In this document: positions 31,295 through 41,100 of the stretch, piece by piece
Position numbering within the stretch: the first letter of the stretch is position 1
Layout: each line of letters opens with the position of its first letter
Assembly (NCBI RefSeq): GCF_036057275.1
Contig: NZ_CP107945.1
Location: 1,612,001-1,676,000 of the forward strand
Direction: 5' to 3'
From: Streptomyces sp. NBC_00390
GTDB taxonomy: Bacteria; Actinomycetota; Actinomycetes; Streptomycetales; Streptomycetaceae
DNA length: 64,000 bases
Notes under the pieces: generated by a model
The model's input: the letters and a program-made list of their open reading frames with translations, nothing else
Told to the model about the DNA's origin: nothing
Databases searched by the model: none
Translations under genes and position numbers: made by a program

Positions 31295-34200
31295 ATGCAT
31301 GACGACCGCATGCTGGTGGAAGGACGCCTGGAACGCGCCCTGCGCCAGTTCATCCGCCCGGCGCAATATGCGGCGCGGACCCCGCTCACCGTCGCTGTGT
31401 GGCACGCTCCCGGCGAGCCGGTACCCGTCGCCGAAGCGCTGAAAGGTTCGTACGAGCCGTTCGCGACCGGCACCGAATGGGGCGCCCCGTGGTCCACCAG
31501 CTGGTTCCGCCTGGAGGGGACGGTGCCGCAGGAGTGGGCGGGCCGGCGGGTGGAGGCGGTCATCGACCCCGGCTTCACCGGTGACGGCCCCGGATTCCAG
31601 GCCGAGGGACTGGTGTACGACGCCTCAGGGGTCCCTCTCAAGGGCATCCATCCTCGCAACCGGCACATCCCCCTCTCGGCGCCCGCTGCAGGCAGCGAGC
31701 AGGTGCGCCTGCTGCTCGAGGCCGCGGCGAACCCGACCGTCCTGCGCGACTTCGAACCCACCCGTCTCGGTGACGTGCTGACTGCGGGCGACCGGCCGCT
31801 GTACCGGTTCGCGTCCGCGGATCTCGCCGTCCTGGACGAAGGCGTGTGGCATCTGGTCCTGGACATCGAGGTGCTCTCGGAGCTGATGCGGGAGCTGCCC
31901 ACGGACCGGTCGCGGCGGCACGAGATCCTGCGGGCCCTCGAGAGCATGCTGGACGTCCTCGATCTGCACGATGTGGCGGGCACGGCGGCCGCGGCCCGCG
32001 CCGAGCTGGCCGGGACGCTGGCGCGGCCGGCCGTACCCAGTGCCCATCGCATCTCGGCGACAGGGCACGCGCACATCGACTCGGCCTGGCTGTGGCCGCT
32101 GCGTGAGACGGTCCGGAAGGCCTCGCGGACCTTTGCGAACGTCACCGCGCTCGCCGCGGACTACCCCGAGCTGGTCTTCGCCTGTTCACAGGCGCAGCAG
32201 TACGCGTGGGTCAAGGAGCATCAGCCGCACATCTGGGAACGCATCAAGAAAGCGGTGCAGGACGGAAACTGGGCTCCGGTGGGCTCCATGTGGGTGGAGT
32301 CCGACGCCAATATGCCCGGCGGTGAGGCACTGGCCCGGCAGATCGTGCACGGCAAGCGCTTCTTCGCTCAGGAGCTGGGCGTCGACACGGAGGAGATCTG
32401 GCTGCCCGACTCCTTCGGCTATACCGCTGCCTTTCCGCAACTGGCCAGGCTGGCGGGGGTGAAATGGTTTCTGACGCAGAAGCTCTCCTGGAACCAGTTC
32501 AACAGGATGCCGCACCACACCTTCTGGTGGGAGGGCATCGACGGGACGCGGGTCTTCACGCATTTCCCGCCCGTGGACACGTACAACTCGCAGCTCCACG
32601 GCGCCGAACTCGCGCACGCGGAGCGCAATTTCGCCGACAAGGGCCGGGCAACGCGGTCCCTGGTGCCGTTCGGCTGGGGCGACGGCGGCGGGGGGCCGAC
32701 CCGGGAGATGCTGGAGAAGGCCCGCAGGCTGCGGGACCTGGAAGGCTCTCCCCGCGTCACGATCGAGAGACCGCCGGCGTTCTTCGCGGCGGCCGAGGCG
32801 GAGTACGGGACGGCGGCTCCGGTCTGGTCCGGCGAGCTGTATCTGGAGCTGCACCGGGCGACCTACACCACACAGGCCAAGACCAAGCAGGGCAACCGGC
32901 GCAGTGAACACCTTCTGCGTGAGGCCGAGTTGTGGGCCACGGCGGCCGCGCTGAGCGTGCCGGGGTACGCCTACCCGTACGACGCCCTGGACCGGATCTG
33001 GAAGACGGTGCTGCTGCACCAGTTCCATGACATCCTGCCGGGCTCGTCGATCGCCTGGGTGCACCGCGAGGCGCGGGACACGTACGAGGCGGTGCGCACG
33101 GATCTGGAGGAGCTGATCGCGGGGGCGCTGGCGGCGCTCGGCGACGGCGGTGATGCGGCACCGACGGCGCTGAACGCGGCTCCGAGCGTCCGCCGGGAGC
33201 CGGTGGTGTTCGACGTGGACCAGGTGCCGGGCGATGTCGTGACCCAGGCGCTGCGCGACGGGCGGGTGCTCGCGCCCGTCGTCGCACCCGCCCATGGCCC
33301 CGGCTCCTTCGGCGACTTCCCGCAGCAGCCGGTGACCGCGGTCGCCGACCCAGGGGCAGGCACGATCACGCTGGAGAACCACTGGATCACGGCGGTCGTC
33401 GACGGCGACGGGCTGCTGTCGTCGGTGCGTGTGTCCGGACGCGAGGTACTGATTCCCGGCAGCCGCGGCAATCTCCTCCAGCTGCACCCCGACCACCCGA
33501 ACCAGTGGGACGCCTGGGACATCGACCGGCACTACCGCCGCAGCCACACCGACCTGACCGCCGCCGACTCGGTCGAACTCGTCGAGGAGGGGCCGCACCG
33601 GGCAGCAGTGCGCGTCGTGCGGACCTTCGGCAGATCGCGGATCACCCAGGAGGTCCGGCTCGAGTCGTACGCACAGCGCATCGCAGTCGCCACCGAGGTC
33701 GACTGGCAGGAATCCGAGAAGGTGCTCAAGGCCGCCTTCCCGCTCGACATCCATGCCGAACGGTCCACCGCCGAGATCCAGTTCGGCCATGTGCACCGGC
33801 CGACCCACGAGAACACCGGCTGGGACGCCGCCCGGTTCGAGATCTGCGCCCACCGCTGGCTCCGCGTCGCGGAGTCCGACTTCGGGGTCGCGGTGCTCAA
33901 CGACTCGACCTACGGCCACGATGTGACCCGGACCCCGCACGAAGCAGGGCTCGGCACGACCGTACGGCTCACGCTTCTGCGCGCCCCGCACAGCCCGGAC
34001 CCGGAGACGGATCTGGGCACCCACCGCTTCACCTACGCGCTGCTGCCCGGCAGTACCGTCACCGAGGCGGTACGAGGCGGCCTCGAACTCAATCTGCCGC
34101 TGCGCGTGGCCTCGGTGCCGCAGGCCACGTCGCTGGTGCAGGTCGACGGCAACGCGCACGTCATCGTCGAGTCGGTCAAGCTCGCCGAGGACCGCAGCGG

Positions 34201-34396
34201 AGATGTCGTCGTCCGGCTGTACGAGTCGGGCGGCGGGCGCGCCGCCTGCACACTACGGACGGGATTCCCCGTCCTGCGGGCGCAGGTCGTCGATCTGCTG
34301 GAACGGCCGCTGGAGAACGCCGAGTCCGGCGAGGAAGGGCTTGCGCTGCGGCTGCGGCCGTTCCAGATCCTGACACTGCGCCTGACACCCGCTTGA
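31295..34396 (+). CDS. Alpha-mannosidase, glycoside hydrolase family 38
   Basis: The 1033-residue enzyme hydrolyses alpha-mannosides with retention. The catalytic domain runs at about 250-530: GHAHIDSAWLWPLRETVRKA holds two Zn ligands, WLPDSFGYTAAFPQL the nucleophile Asp (about 372), and LLHQFHDILPGSS the late His ligand. The N-terminal domain (about 1-240) is that of bacterial GH38 enzymes, and the C terminus is the all-beta mannosidase domain. No signal peptide is seen, so it is probably cytoplasmic. The ATG at 31295 is preferred (AGAGGA six or seven bases before). It stands alone between terminators and may serve mannan use or recycling. Confidence 0.93.
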   Translation: MHDDRMLVEGRLERALRQFIRPAQYAARTPLTVAVWHAPGEPVPVAEALKGSYEPFATGTEWGAPWSTSWFRLEGTVPQEWAGRRVEAVIDPGFTGDGPGFQAEGLVYDASGVPLKGIHPRNRHIPLSAPAAGSEQVRLLLEAAANPTVLRDFEPTRLGDVLTAGDRPLYRFASADLAVLDEGVWHLVLDIEVLSELMRELPTDRSRRHEILRALESMLDVLDLHDVAGTAAAARAELAGTLARPAVPSAHRISATGHAHIDSAWLWPLRETVRKASRTFANVTALAADYPELVFACSQAQQYAWVKEHQPHIWERIKKAVQDGNWAPVGSMWVESDANMPGGEALARQIVHGKRFFAQELGVDTEEIWLPDSFGYTAAFPQLARLAGVKWFLTQKLSWNQFNRMPHHTFWWEGIDGTRVFTHFPPVDTYNSQLHGAELAHAERNFADKGRATRSLVPFGWGDGGGGPTREMLEKARRLRDLEGSPRVTIERPPAFFAAAEAEYGTAAPVWSGELYLELHRATYTTQAKTKQGNRRSEHLLREAELWATAAALSVPGYAYPYDALDRIWKTVLLHQFHDILPGSSIAWVHREARDTYEAVRTDLEELIAGALAALGDGGDAAPTALNAAPSVRREPVVFDVDQVPGDVVTQALRDGRVLAPVVAPAHGPGSFGDFPQQPVTAVADPGAGTITLENHWITAVVDGDGLLSSVRVSGREVLIPGSRGNLLQLHPDHPNQWDAWDIDRHYRRSHTDLTAADSVELVEEGPHRAAVRVVRTFGRSRITQEVRLESYAQRIAVATEVDWQESEKVLKAAFPLDIHAERSTAEIQFGHVHRPTHENTGWDAARFEICAHRWLRVAESDFGVAVLNDSTYGHDVTRTPHEAGLGTTVRLTLLRAPHSPDPETDLGTHRFTYALLPGSTVTEAVRGGLELNLPLRVASVPQATSLVQVDGNAHVIVESVKLAEDRSGDVVVRLYESGGGRAACTLRTGFPVLRAQVVDLLERPLENAESGEEGLALRLRPFQILTLRLTPA

Positions 34397-34410
34397 GCGT
34401 GCCTGCCCAG

Positions 34411-34454
34411 GCCCTGACCCGCACCGCACCGCACCGCACCGCACCGGTCAGGGC
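34411..34454. terminator. Hairpin with a pentamer-repeat loop between convergent genes
   Basis: GCCCTGACC (34411-34419) pairs with GGTCAGGGC (34446-34454). The 26-base loop is five copies of CGCAC plus one base. The right arm covers the poxB stop. Confidence 0.75.
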
Positions 34455-36190
34455 TTCGGCACGTTGCGCAGGTTGGACCTGGCCATCTGGACCATCCTGC
34501 CCACCCCGCCGTCCAGCACGATCTTGCTGGCGGAGAGGGCGAAGCCGGTCACCATCTCGGCCCTGATCTTCGGCGGGATGGACAGCGCGTTCGGGTCGGT
34601 GACCACATCCACCAGCGCCGGGCCCTTGTGCCTGAAGGCCTCCTTGAGCGCGCCCGCGAGCTGCTTGGGCTTCTCCACGCGTACGCCGAACGCTCCGGCG
34701 GCTCGTGCAACGGCCGCGAAGTCCGTGTCGTGGTTGGCGGTCCCGTACGGCGGCAGGCCCGCGACGAGCATCTCCAGCTCGACCATGCTCAGCGACGAGT
34801 TGTTGAACAGCACGATCTTCACCGGCAGGTCGTACTGGACGAGCGTGAGGAAGTCGCCCATCAGCATGCTGAAGCCGCCGTCGCCGGACATGGAGACGAC
34901 CTGGCGGCCTCGGTCGATGAACTGTGCGCCGATGGCCTGCGGCAGGGCGTTCGCCATCGAGCCGTGGCTGAAGGAGCCGACGATCCGACGGCGGCCGTTC
35001 GGTGTGAGGTAGCGGGCCGCCCAGACGTTGTTCATCCCGGTGTCGACGGTGAACACCGCGTCCTCGTCGGCGAGTTCGTCCAGGACCGAGGCGACGTACT
35101 CGGGGTGGACGGGGACGTGCTTCTCCACCTTGCGGGTGTAGGCCCTGATCACGCCCTCGAGCGCGTCTGCGTGCTTCTTCAGCATCTTGTCGAGGAAACG
35201 CCGGTCGGCCTTGGCGCGCACACGCGGGATGAGGCAGCGCAGCGTCTCGCGTACATCGCCCCAGACCGCGAGATCCAGTTTGGAGCGGCGCCCGAGGTGC
35301 TCGGGCCGGACATCGACCTGGGCGATCTTGGCATCGTCTGGGAGGAAGGCGTTGTACGGGAAGTCCGTGCCCAGCAGGATCAGCAGGTCGCACTGGTTGG
35401 TGGCCTCGTAGGCGGCGCCGTAGCCGAGCAGGCCGCTCATGCCGACATCGTAGGGATTGGAGTACTGGATCCACTCCTTGCCGCGGAGCGCATGTCCGAC
35501 GGGTGACTTGATGCGCTCCGCGAACTGCATGACCTCGGCATGCGCGCCGGCCGTGCCACTGCCGCAGAACAGGGTGACGCGGTCGGCCTCGTCGATCATG
35601 CCGACGAGTCTGTCGATCTCCGCGTCACCCGGACGGACGGTGGGACGGGTGGTCACCAGGGCGTGCTCGATCGACTTCTCGGGGGCGGGCCGGGAGGCGA
35701 TGTCGCCGGGCAGCGAGACCACGCTGACGCCGCCCCGGCCGATCGCGTGCTGGATCGCGGTCTGGAGCAGGCGGGGCATCTGGCTCGGGTGGGAGATCAG
35801 CTCGCTGTAGTGGCTGCACTCACGGAACAGCTGGTCCGGGTGGGTCTCCTGGAAGTAGCCGAGGCCGATCTCGGAGGAGGGGATGTGGGAGGCGAGGGCG
35901 AGTACGGGCGCCATGGAACGGTGGGCGTCGTACAGGCCGTTGATCAGGTGGAGATTGCCCGGCCCGCAGGAGCCGGCACAGGCGGCGAGCTTCCCGGTGA
36001 GCTGGGCCTCGGCGCCGGCCGCGAAGGCGGCGGCCTCCTCGTGGCGGACGTGGATCCAGTCGATGGCGGGGTTGCGGCGGACGGCGTCGACGACGGGGTT
36101 GAGGCTGTCGCCGACGACTCCGTACAGACGCTCGACCCCCGCGCGGACGAGGATGTCGACGAACTGCTCCGCAACATTCTGTTTGGCCAT
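34448..36190 (-). CDS. poxB: Pyruvate oxidase/dehydrogenase (ThDP-dependent, PoxB-like)
   Basis: This 580-residue thiamine-diphosphate flavoenzyme belongs to the PoxB / acetolactate synthase superfamily. The N-terminal PYR domain has the catalytic Glu in HVRHEEAAAFAAGAEAQLTG and CGPGNLHLINGLYDA. The middle FAD-type domain is at about 190-330. The C-terminal PP domain has the ThDP motif GDGGFSMLMGDFLTLVQYDL-NN. PoxB converts pyruvate to acetate and CO2, passing electrons to quinone. The E. coli C-terminal membrane-binding peptide is not obvious here. The ATG is preceded by AAGGG. The family is broad, so another 2-keto acid is possible. Confidence 0.88.
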   Translation of the reverse strand: MAKQNVAEQFVDILVRAGVERLYGVVGDSLNPVVDAVRRNPAIDWIHVRHEEAAAFAAGAEAQLTGKLAACAGSCGPGNLHLINGLYDAHRSMAPVLALASHIPSSEIGLGYFQETHPDQLFRECSHYSELISHPSQMPRLLQTAIQHAIGRGGVSVVSLPGDIASRPAPEKSIEHALVTTRPTVRPGDAEIDRLVGMIDEADRVTLFCGSGTAGAHAEVMQFAERIKSPVGHALRGKEWIQYSNPYDVGMSGLLGYGAAYEATNQCDLLILLGTDFPYNAFLPDDAKIAQVDVRPEHLGRRSKLDLAVWGDVRETLRCLIPRVRAKADRRFLDKMLKKHADALEGVIRAYTRKVEKHVPVHPEYVASVLDELADEDAVFTVDTGMNNVWAARYLTPNGRRRIVGSFSHGSMANALPQAIGAQFIDRGRQVVSMSGDGGFSMLMGDFLTLVQYDLPVKIVLFNNSSLSMVELEMLVAGLPPYGTANHDTDFAAVARAAGAFGVRVEKPKQLAGALKEAFRHKGPALVDVVTDPNALSIPPKIRAEMVTGFALSASKIVLDGGVGRMVQMARSNLRNVPKP

Positions 36191-36253
36191 GGGAGGCGCA
36201 CCCTTCTGCCGGCTTCGGCGGCCTGAAGGTCCATCAACCCATGGCCGGAGCCT

Positions 36254-38032
36254 CTACGCCTCCCAGACGGCCACCGCCGTACGGTCGTCGGCGTACCCCT
36301 TCACTCTCAGCTGTGTGTCGGCGAGGAATGCCGCCATCCCCGGCGCCTCGGGGCTTCGCCAGCGTGCGGCGAGCTCCTTCGCGAGGGCGGGCTCGCCCCG
36401 GATGGGGTCGGCAAGGCCGGTGCTGCACAGCAGGAGCGTGTCACCCGGACGGGCCACTGAGGCCCGGAAACGGAACGGCTCGGCGGGCGGCGGGGGCGGC
36501 GTCTCGACGTACGGCGACGGGGGTGTGGGGATGCCCAGGTCCATCGTGAGCCGGTCCCCCTCCGGACTCTCTGACGGGGCGTCGCCCGCGGGTGCGGAGC
36601 CGTAGCCGACCACAGGGGCGCCGGTGACGGCGTCGGGCTCGGGGATCAGGGGCTCTATGTCCTGCCAGGCGCCGTCGCGGAGGCGGAACAGCCCGCCGCC
36701 GCCGACGCCGAAGAAGACGCGGGTGCGGCAGTCGGGGTCGGCGGACAGCAGGAGGCAGCGGAGGCTCACGGTGTACTCCTCCGGCTCCACCTCCATCTCG
36801 GCGGCGCGGGCGCGGAGCTTGCCGTAGCTGCGGTCCACCAGGCGGTGCAGCCCCGACTTGAGGTTGCCCCGGCGGCCGGCCCTGATGTCCTCGACGAGCC
36901 GGGCGTGACTGCGGCCGACGGCCCCGCCGATCCAGCGGCAGGCGTCGGACGCAGCGAGATGGGCGCCCTCGGCGGCCCGTGCCCCGGCGGCGACGACGAC
37001 GAGGACGAGCCCGTCCGGCCCGTCGCCGAAGCGGGCGGTGAGCAGGGCCTCGCGGCGGGGCTCGCCCCGGAAGCGTGCCGAGTCCCCCCGGACGGATGCG
37101 GCCCGCAGCGTGTACGACCCGTACCGGGCCCCGTCGAGCACAGTGTCGGCAACAAGCTCGCCCAGAGCGTCCGGCTGGGCGGCCGGCAGCGCGGCGGGCT
37201 CGGAATCGTAGGTGGGCGGCCCTCCTCCGACCACCCCGGCGACAGGCCGCAGCGGGGTCTCGGGCCCCGCCGAGCGCGGGTCGGCCACGGGGTCGGGCTC
37301 GGCCCGCGTCTGCGCGGGTACGTACACCCGCCCGGGCGGGGGTGGTGACGTGTCGCCCGGCTCGGACGGCTGCGCGGACGATGCGGACGCCTCGTCAGGC
37401 AGGTCGCCCCACCCCGGCGGTGCCGCCTCGGCGCGCACGCCGTCCGGCCGTCCGGAGTGCCCCTGCCGGTCGGGCCCGGCCGGGCCGGGGGTGCCGGGCG
37501 GCCGCGCGGGCGGAACAGCGGGCTGCCGGGCGGACGGGGCGTCACCCGTGGCGCCCGGCGGAGACGGCGGACGCCCGCCTGGATCGCTCGTGCCGTGCGG
37601 CATGCCGGTCACGGGGGGTGACTCCCACCAGGCCGGCCGACTGCCCGAACCGCCTGCGGGCCGCTCGGCGGACGGCCCGTCACCTGCGGCTCCCGGTCCG
37701 CCGGGCCGCGGCACCGTCGGCCGGTCCGCCGCCCCGGCCGACCCGGTCGGACGCGGAACGGACGGCGGATCGTCCGACGCGCCGGACGGGTGCGGCACCT
37801 GTGTCCCCGCGCGCCCGGACGTGTCCGGGGCAAGCACTTCCCACCACGAGGCGGGCCGTGGCGGCGGAGGTGGGGGCGGGCCCCCTGGGGACACCGTGCC
37901 GGCCGCGGAGTCGAAGCGGTCGTCGAGTGTGTCGTCGGACGACCGCGCCGGGCCCGTGTCCGGGGCCGGACCGTCGTACAGCCGCGCCCACCAGTCGTCC
38001 TCGGCGGGCGGCCTCTCCCCCTGCTCGCTCAT
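36254..38032 (-). CDS. PP2C-fold protein with lost metal ligands and a long Pro-rich N terminus
   Basis: The 592-residue protein has about 300 disordered residues of Pro/Gly/Ser/Asp, with WW pairs (DDWWARLYDG, ASWWEVLAP, PAWWESPP), then a PP2C-like domain at about 320-590. In active PP2C enzymes metal-binding Asps sit in DG(x)GG, GDSR and SDGL motifs. Here the matching places read VVVAAGARAAEGAHL, FFGVGGGGLFRL and LLLCSTGLAD, so these Asps are gone. Only the last one survives (YADDRTAVAVWE). It should be catalytically dead or very weak and may act as a binding protein. The start at 38032 gives MSEQGERPPAEDD. It is downstream of the S8 protease gene but separated from it by a terminator. Confidence 0.8.
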   Translation of the reverse strand: MSEQGERPPAEDDWWARLYDGPAPDTGPARSSDDTLDDRFDSAAGTVSPGGPPPPPPPRPASWWEVLAPDTSGRAGTQVPHPSGASDDPPSVPRPTGSAGAADRPTVPRPGGPGAAGDGPSAERPAGGSGSRPAWWESPPVTGMPHGTSDPGGRPPSPPGATGDAPSARQPAVPPARPPGTPGPAGPDRQGHSGRPDGVRAEAAPPGWGDLPDEASASSAQPSEPGDTSPPPPGRVYVPAQTRAEPDPVADPRSAGPETPLRPVAGVVGGGPPTYDSEPAALPAAQPDALGELVADTVLDGARYGSYTLRAASVRGDSARFRGEPRREALLTARFGDGPDGLVLVVVAAGARAAEGAHLAASDACRWIGGAVGRSHARLVEDIRAGRRGNLKSGLHRLVDRSYGKLRARAAEMEVEPEEYTVSLRCLLLSADPDCRTRVFFGVGGGGLFRLRDGAWQDIEPLIPEPDAVTGAPVVGYGSAPAGDAPSESPEGDRLTMDLGIPTPPSPYVETPPPPPAEPFRFRASVARPGDTLLLCSTGLADPIRGEPALAKELAARWRSPEAPGMAAFLADTQLRVKGYADDRTAVAVWEA

Positions 38033-38099
38033 GCCCCTATTGTCCACCGCAGGGGGCATCCGAAAACTGGGCATCCGGAAAAAGACATGTGTGCCAAGA

Positions 38100-38147
38100 G
38101 GTCCGCCGGGCGGCCCAACCCCCCACGGGAAGGCAGCCCGGCGGACC
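38100..38147 (-). terminator. Terminator of the S8 protease gene
   Basis: Perfect 12-bp stem GGTCCGCCGGGC (38100-38111) and GCCCGGCGGACC (38136-38147), 24-base loop. It starts about 20 bases past the protease stop. Confidence 0.8.
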
Positions 38148-38165
38148 GGAATCGTGGTCAGCGGC

Positions 38166-41100
38166 TCACCGCACCGCGTAAGCGTCGACCACGAGCTGGG
38201 TGACGGAGTTGCCGCGCGCGTCCGTCAGTTCGGTCTTGAGGGTGACCGGCCTGCCCGCCGCGTCCGCGTGGTTCACGGTCGCGGTCCAGGCGTCGTCGCC
38301 CTGCCGATGCGTGACCGCTTCGGTCCACGTCTCGCCGCCGTCGTACGAGTACGACACCTTCGCGGCGGTCAGGGCAGCGGCCTCGTAGCCCGCGTGCCCG
38401 CTCGCGCTCAGGGCGATCCGCTGACCGTCCTTCGCCGCGACGGTCTTCAGGCCGTCCTCGGGCAGGCGGTACGCGGGGAAGAGCAGCGGGAGGCCCTGCG
38501 AGTACACGTTCTCGTCGAGCTTCGAGCGGAACGTCCAGGCCGTCTGCACCTGGGTGGAGCGCTTCCAGACAGCGGCCGGCTGGCCGACCTTCATGGTGGT
38601 CTGTGTCAGCTCGTACTCGGCCTCCTCCGCCGGGACCTCGAAGACCCCGAACGGGTAAGGGCTGGTGCCGATCTCCTCACCGTTGCGCGTGAGGCGCAGG
38701 TTGCCGATGTCGCCGAACGACCCGGCCATGCCCGCGTGGTCGCTGTCGCCCCAGAACGCGGTGGCGGCGCCGATGAGGTTGCCCTGCCGTTCGGCGGCCA
38801 GCGCCTGCTTGCCCGAGGCATCGCGGGGTGCGACGGGCGTGATGACGCCGCCGTACCAGGTCTCCTCACCGACCTCGCCGGCCCGGTGGGTACGCGCCGG
38901 GTCGATCATGAACTCGCCCCAGGGGAAGCTGGACGAGACATAGTGGCCGAAGCTCGTGTCCCCGGCCGTGTAGTACTCGGTGCGGGTGCCGGGCGCGGGA
39001 ACGAGGTCGGCGATGCCGAGCGAGACGCCGGTACCGGTCGGCCGGTAGGCGACGACGCTGTCGATGTAGTCGGTCTTCACTCCCATCGCGTGGTAAGTGG
39101 CCTCGTTCCGGCCGAGCTTGTCGTCGTGCACCCGGTAGGTGCGGTGGGAGGTGACCGGGCCGTCCTCGGTGAAGCCCAGGTTGTAGACGAACGGGCTCTT
39201 GGCGGTGGCCTTCCAGCGCAGGGTGACCGGGCCGGCCGCGAGACGTTCGAGCAGGGACGCTGCCTCGGCGGCCTCGATGCCGAGCACCGGGTGTGGTGCC
39301 GATCCGAAGCCGGTGGCCGGCAGCCAGCGGCCGGGGGCGGTGCGGTGGACGATGACGGCGAGGGCGCCGGCGGCCTTGGCGTTGCGTGCCACGGTGGTCG
39401 CCACGCTGCTCTCGTCAGGCAGCCGGACCAGGGCGAACCTGCCCTTGACACCTGCCTCTTCGAGTTCGGCCGGACTGCCGCCTCCCGCGTCCACGACCTC
39501 GGCCTCGCCGGTGCCGTCGAGGTTCACGGAACCCGCGCTCGCGGCCAGCGGGTGGAGTTCGCCGCCCGGGAAGGCCGAGAGCCTCTCGATCAGCGGCGCG
39601 TAGGCGCGCCAGTAGCTGCCGAACTCGAACTCGCCGTCGCGGGCGCGGCCTTGGACGTCCGCGTAGAAGCCGGTGGCCAGACGCGAGCCGGTGATGGATC
39701 CGGCGTGCAGCCAGGTGTCGTCCCAGCTGCGGGCGAAGGCGAGCGTGGTCGTGCGGGTCTCGGACGTGCGGTCGGTGTCGATGCTCAGGCGGTGCGCCTT
39801 GCGCGCGTCGAGTACCACCGTGGTGTCCTTCGTCAGCTCGAACTGGGGACGCCCCAGATAGCTGACGGTGCCGTCGGGCGAGGTGATGAAGGAGGACACG
39901 AGGTACGATCCGGGCCGCAGCGTGTAGACCTGGTCCGCCGCGCCGCTGTTGAAACGGCGCTCGCCGCTCGCCATGTCGGTGCTCACGACATCCAGCGAGG
40001 ACGAGCCTGCCGCCGGGTCGCCGCCGCGGTCGAGAAGCTTGACGCGCAGGGTGACGGTCTCGGGCTGCACGTACAGCGAGAACGGGGTGGAGACGCTGAC
40101 GCCGCCGCGCGCGGTGGCGACGACGCGGCCGGTGACATCGCCGTACTGGGCGCGCTCGATGCGGGCCGACGGGTCCAGGGTCAGCGGGACCTTGACGGTC
40201 GCCCCTGCCGGGACGGTGACGGAGCCGTCGCCGAGGCGGGCGACGGCGGAGCGGACGCGGGAGCCGTCGTTGCCGGTGACCGAGCGGACGGCGAGGTCGA
40301 GCGTGACGGGCTTGTCGCCGCTGTTCGTGTACGGGATCTCGACACTGATGCGGTCGCTGCTGTCCTGCGGCCAGTTGAACGTGCCGCCCTGGACGGCGGG
40401 GGCGCCGGTCACGGTGGCATCGACGGCTGCTTTTACGTCCAGCCGTCCGGCGCCGGTCTCGCGTACGTCGCCGGGGACGGAACTCCTGGCCGACGACACG
40501 AGCGCGGCCTTGATCTGCTGCCCGCTCCAGTCGGGGTGGCGCTGCTTGACGACGGCGGCGGCGCCCGCGACATGCGGGGCGGCCATCGAGGTGCCGGACA
40601 TCGCCTGGTACGCGTACACGCCCCGGCCGCCCGCGGCGGCCGCCGAGATGGCGACGCCGGGCGCGGCGATCTCGGGCTTGAGGGTGTGCGAGGCACGGAC
40701 CGGGCCGCGGCTGGAGAACCGCGCGGTGGAGTCGTCGCGGTCCGTGGCGCCGACGGTCAGGACGCTCGGGGCGCAGCCGGGCGAGGAGACAGTGTTCAGC
40801 GCCGGCCCGGAGTTGCCGGCCGAGACGACGAACAGCGTGCCCTCGGTCCGGGACAGTTGCTCGGCGGCGACGCTCATGGGGTCGGTGCAGTCGGTCGGTG
40901 CGGTGCTGCCGAGGCTCATGGAGACGACGTCGGCCTTCTGGTCGACGGCCCACTGCATACCGGCGATGATCCAGGACTCGGCTCCGCTGCCGTAGTCGTT
41001 GAGGACCTTGCCGCTGATCAGCTCCGCGCCCGGCGCGACGCCCTTCTTCTTCCCGTCGCTCGCCGCTCCGGAGCCCCCCACGGTGGAGATGGTGTGGGTG

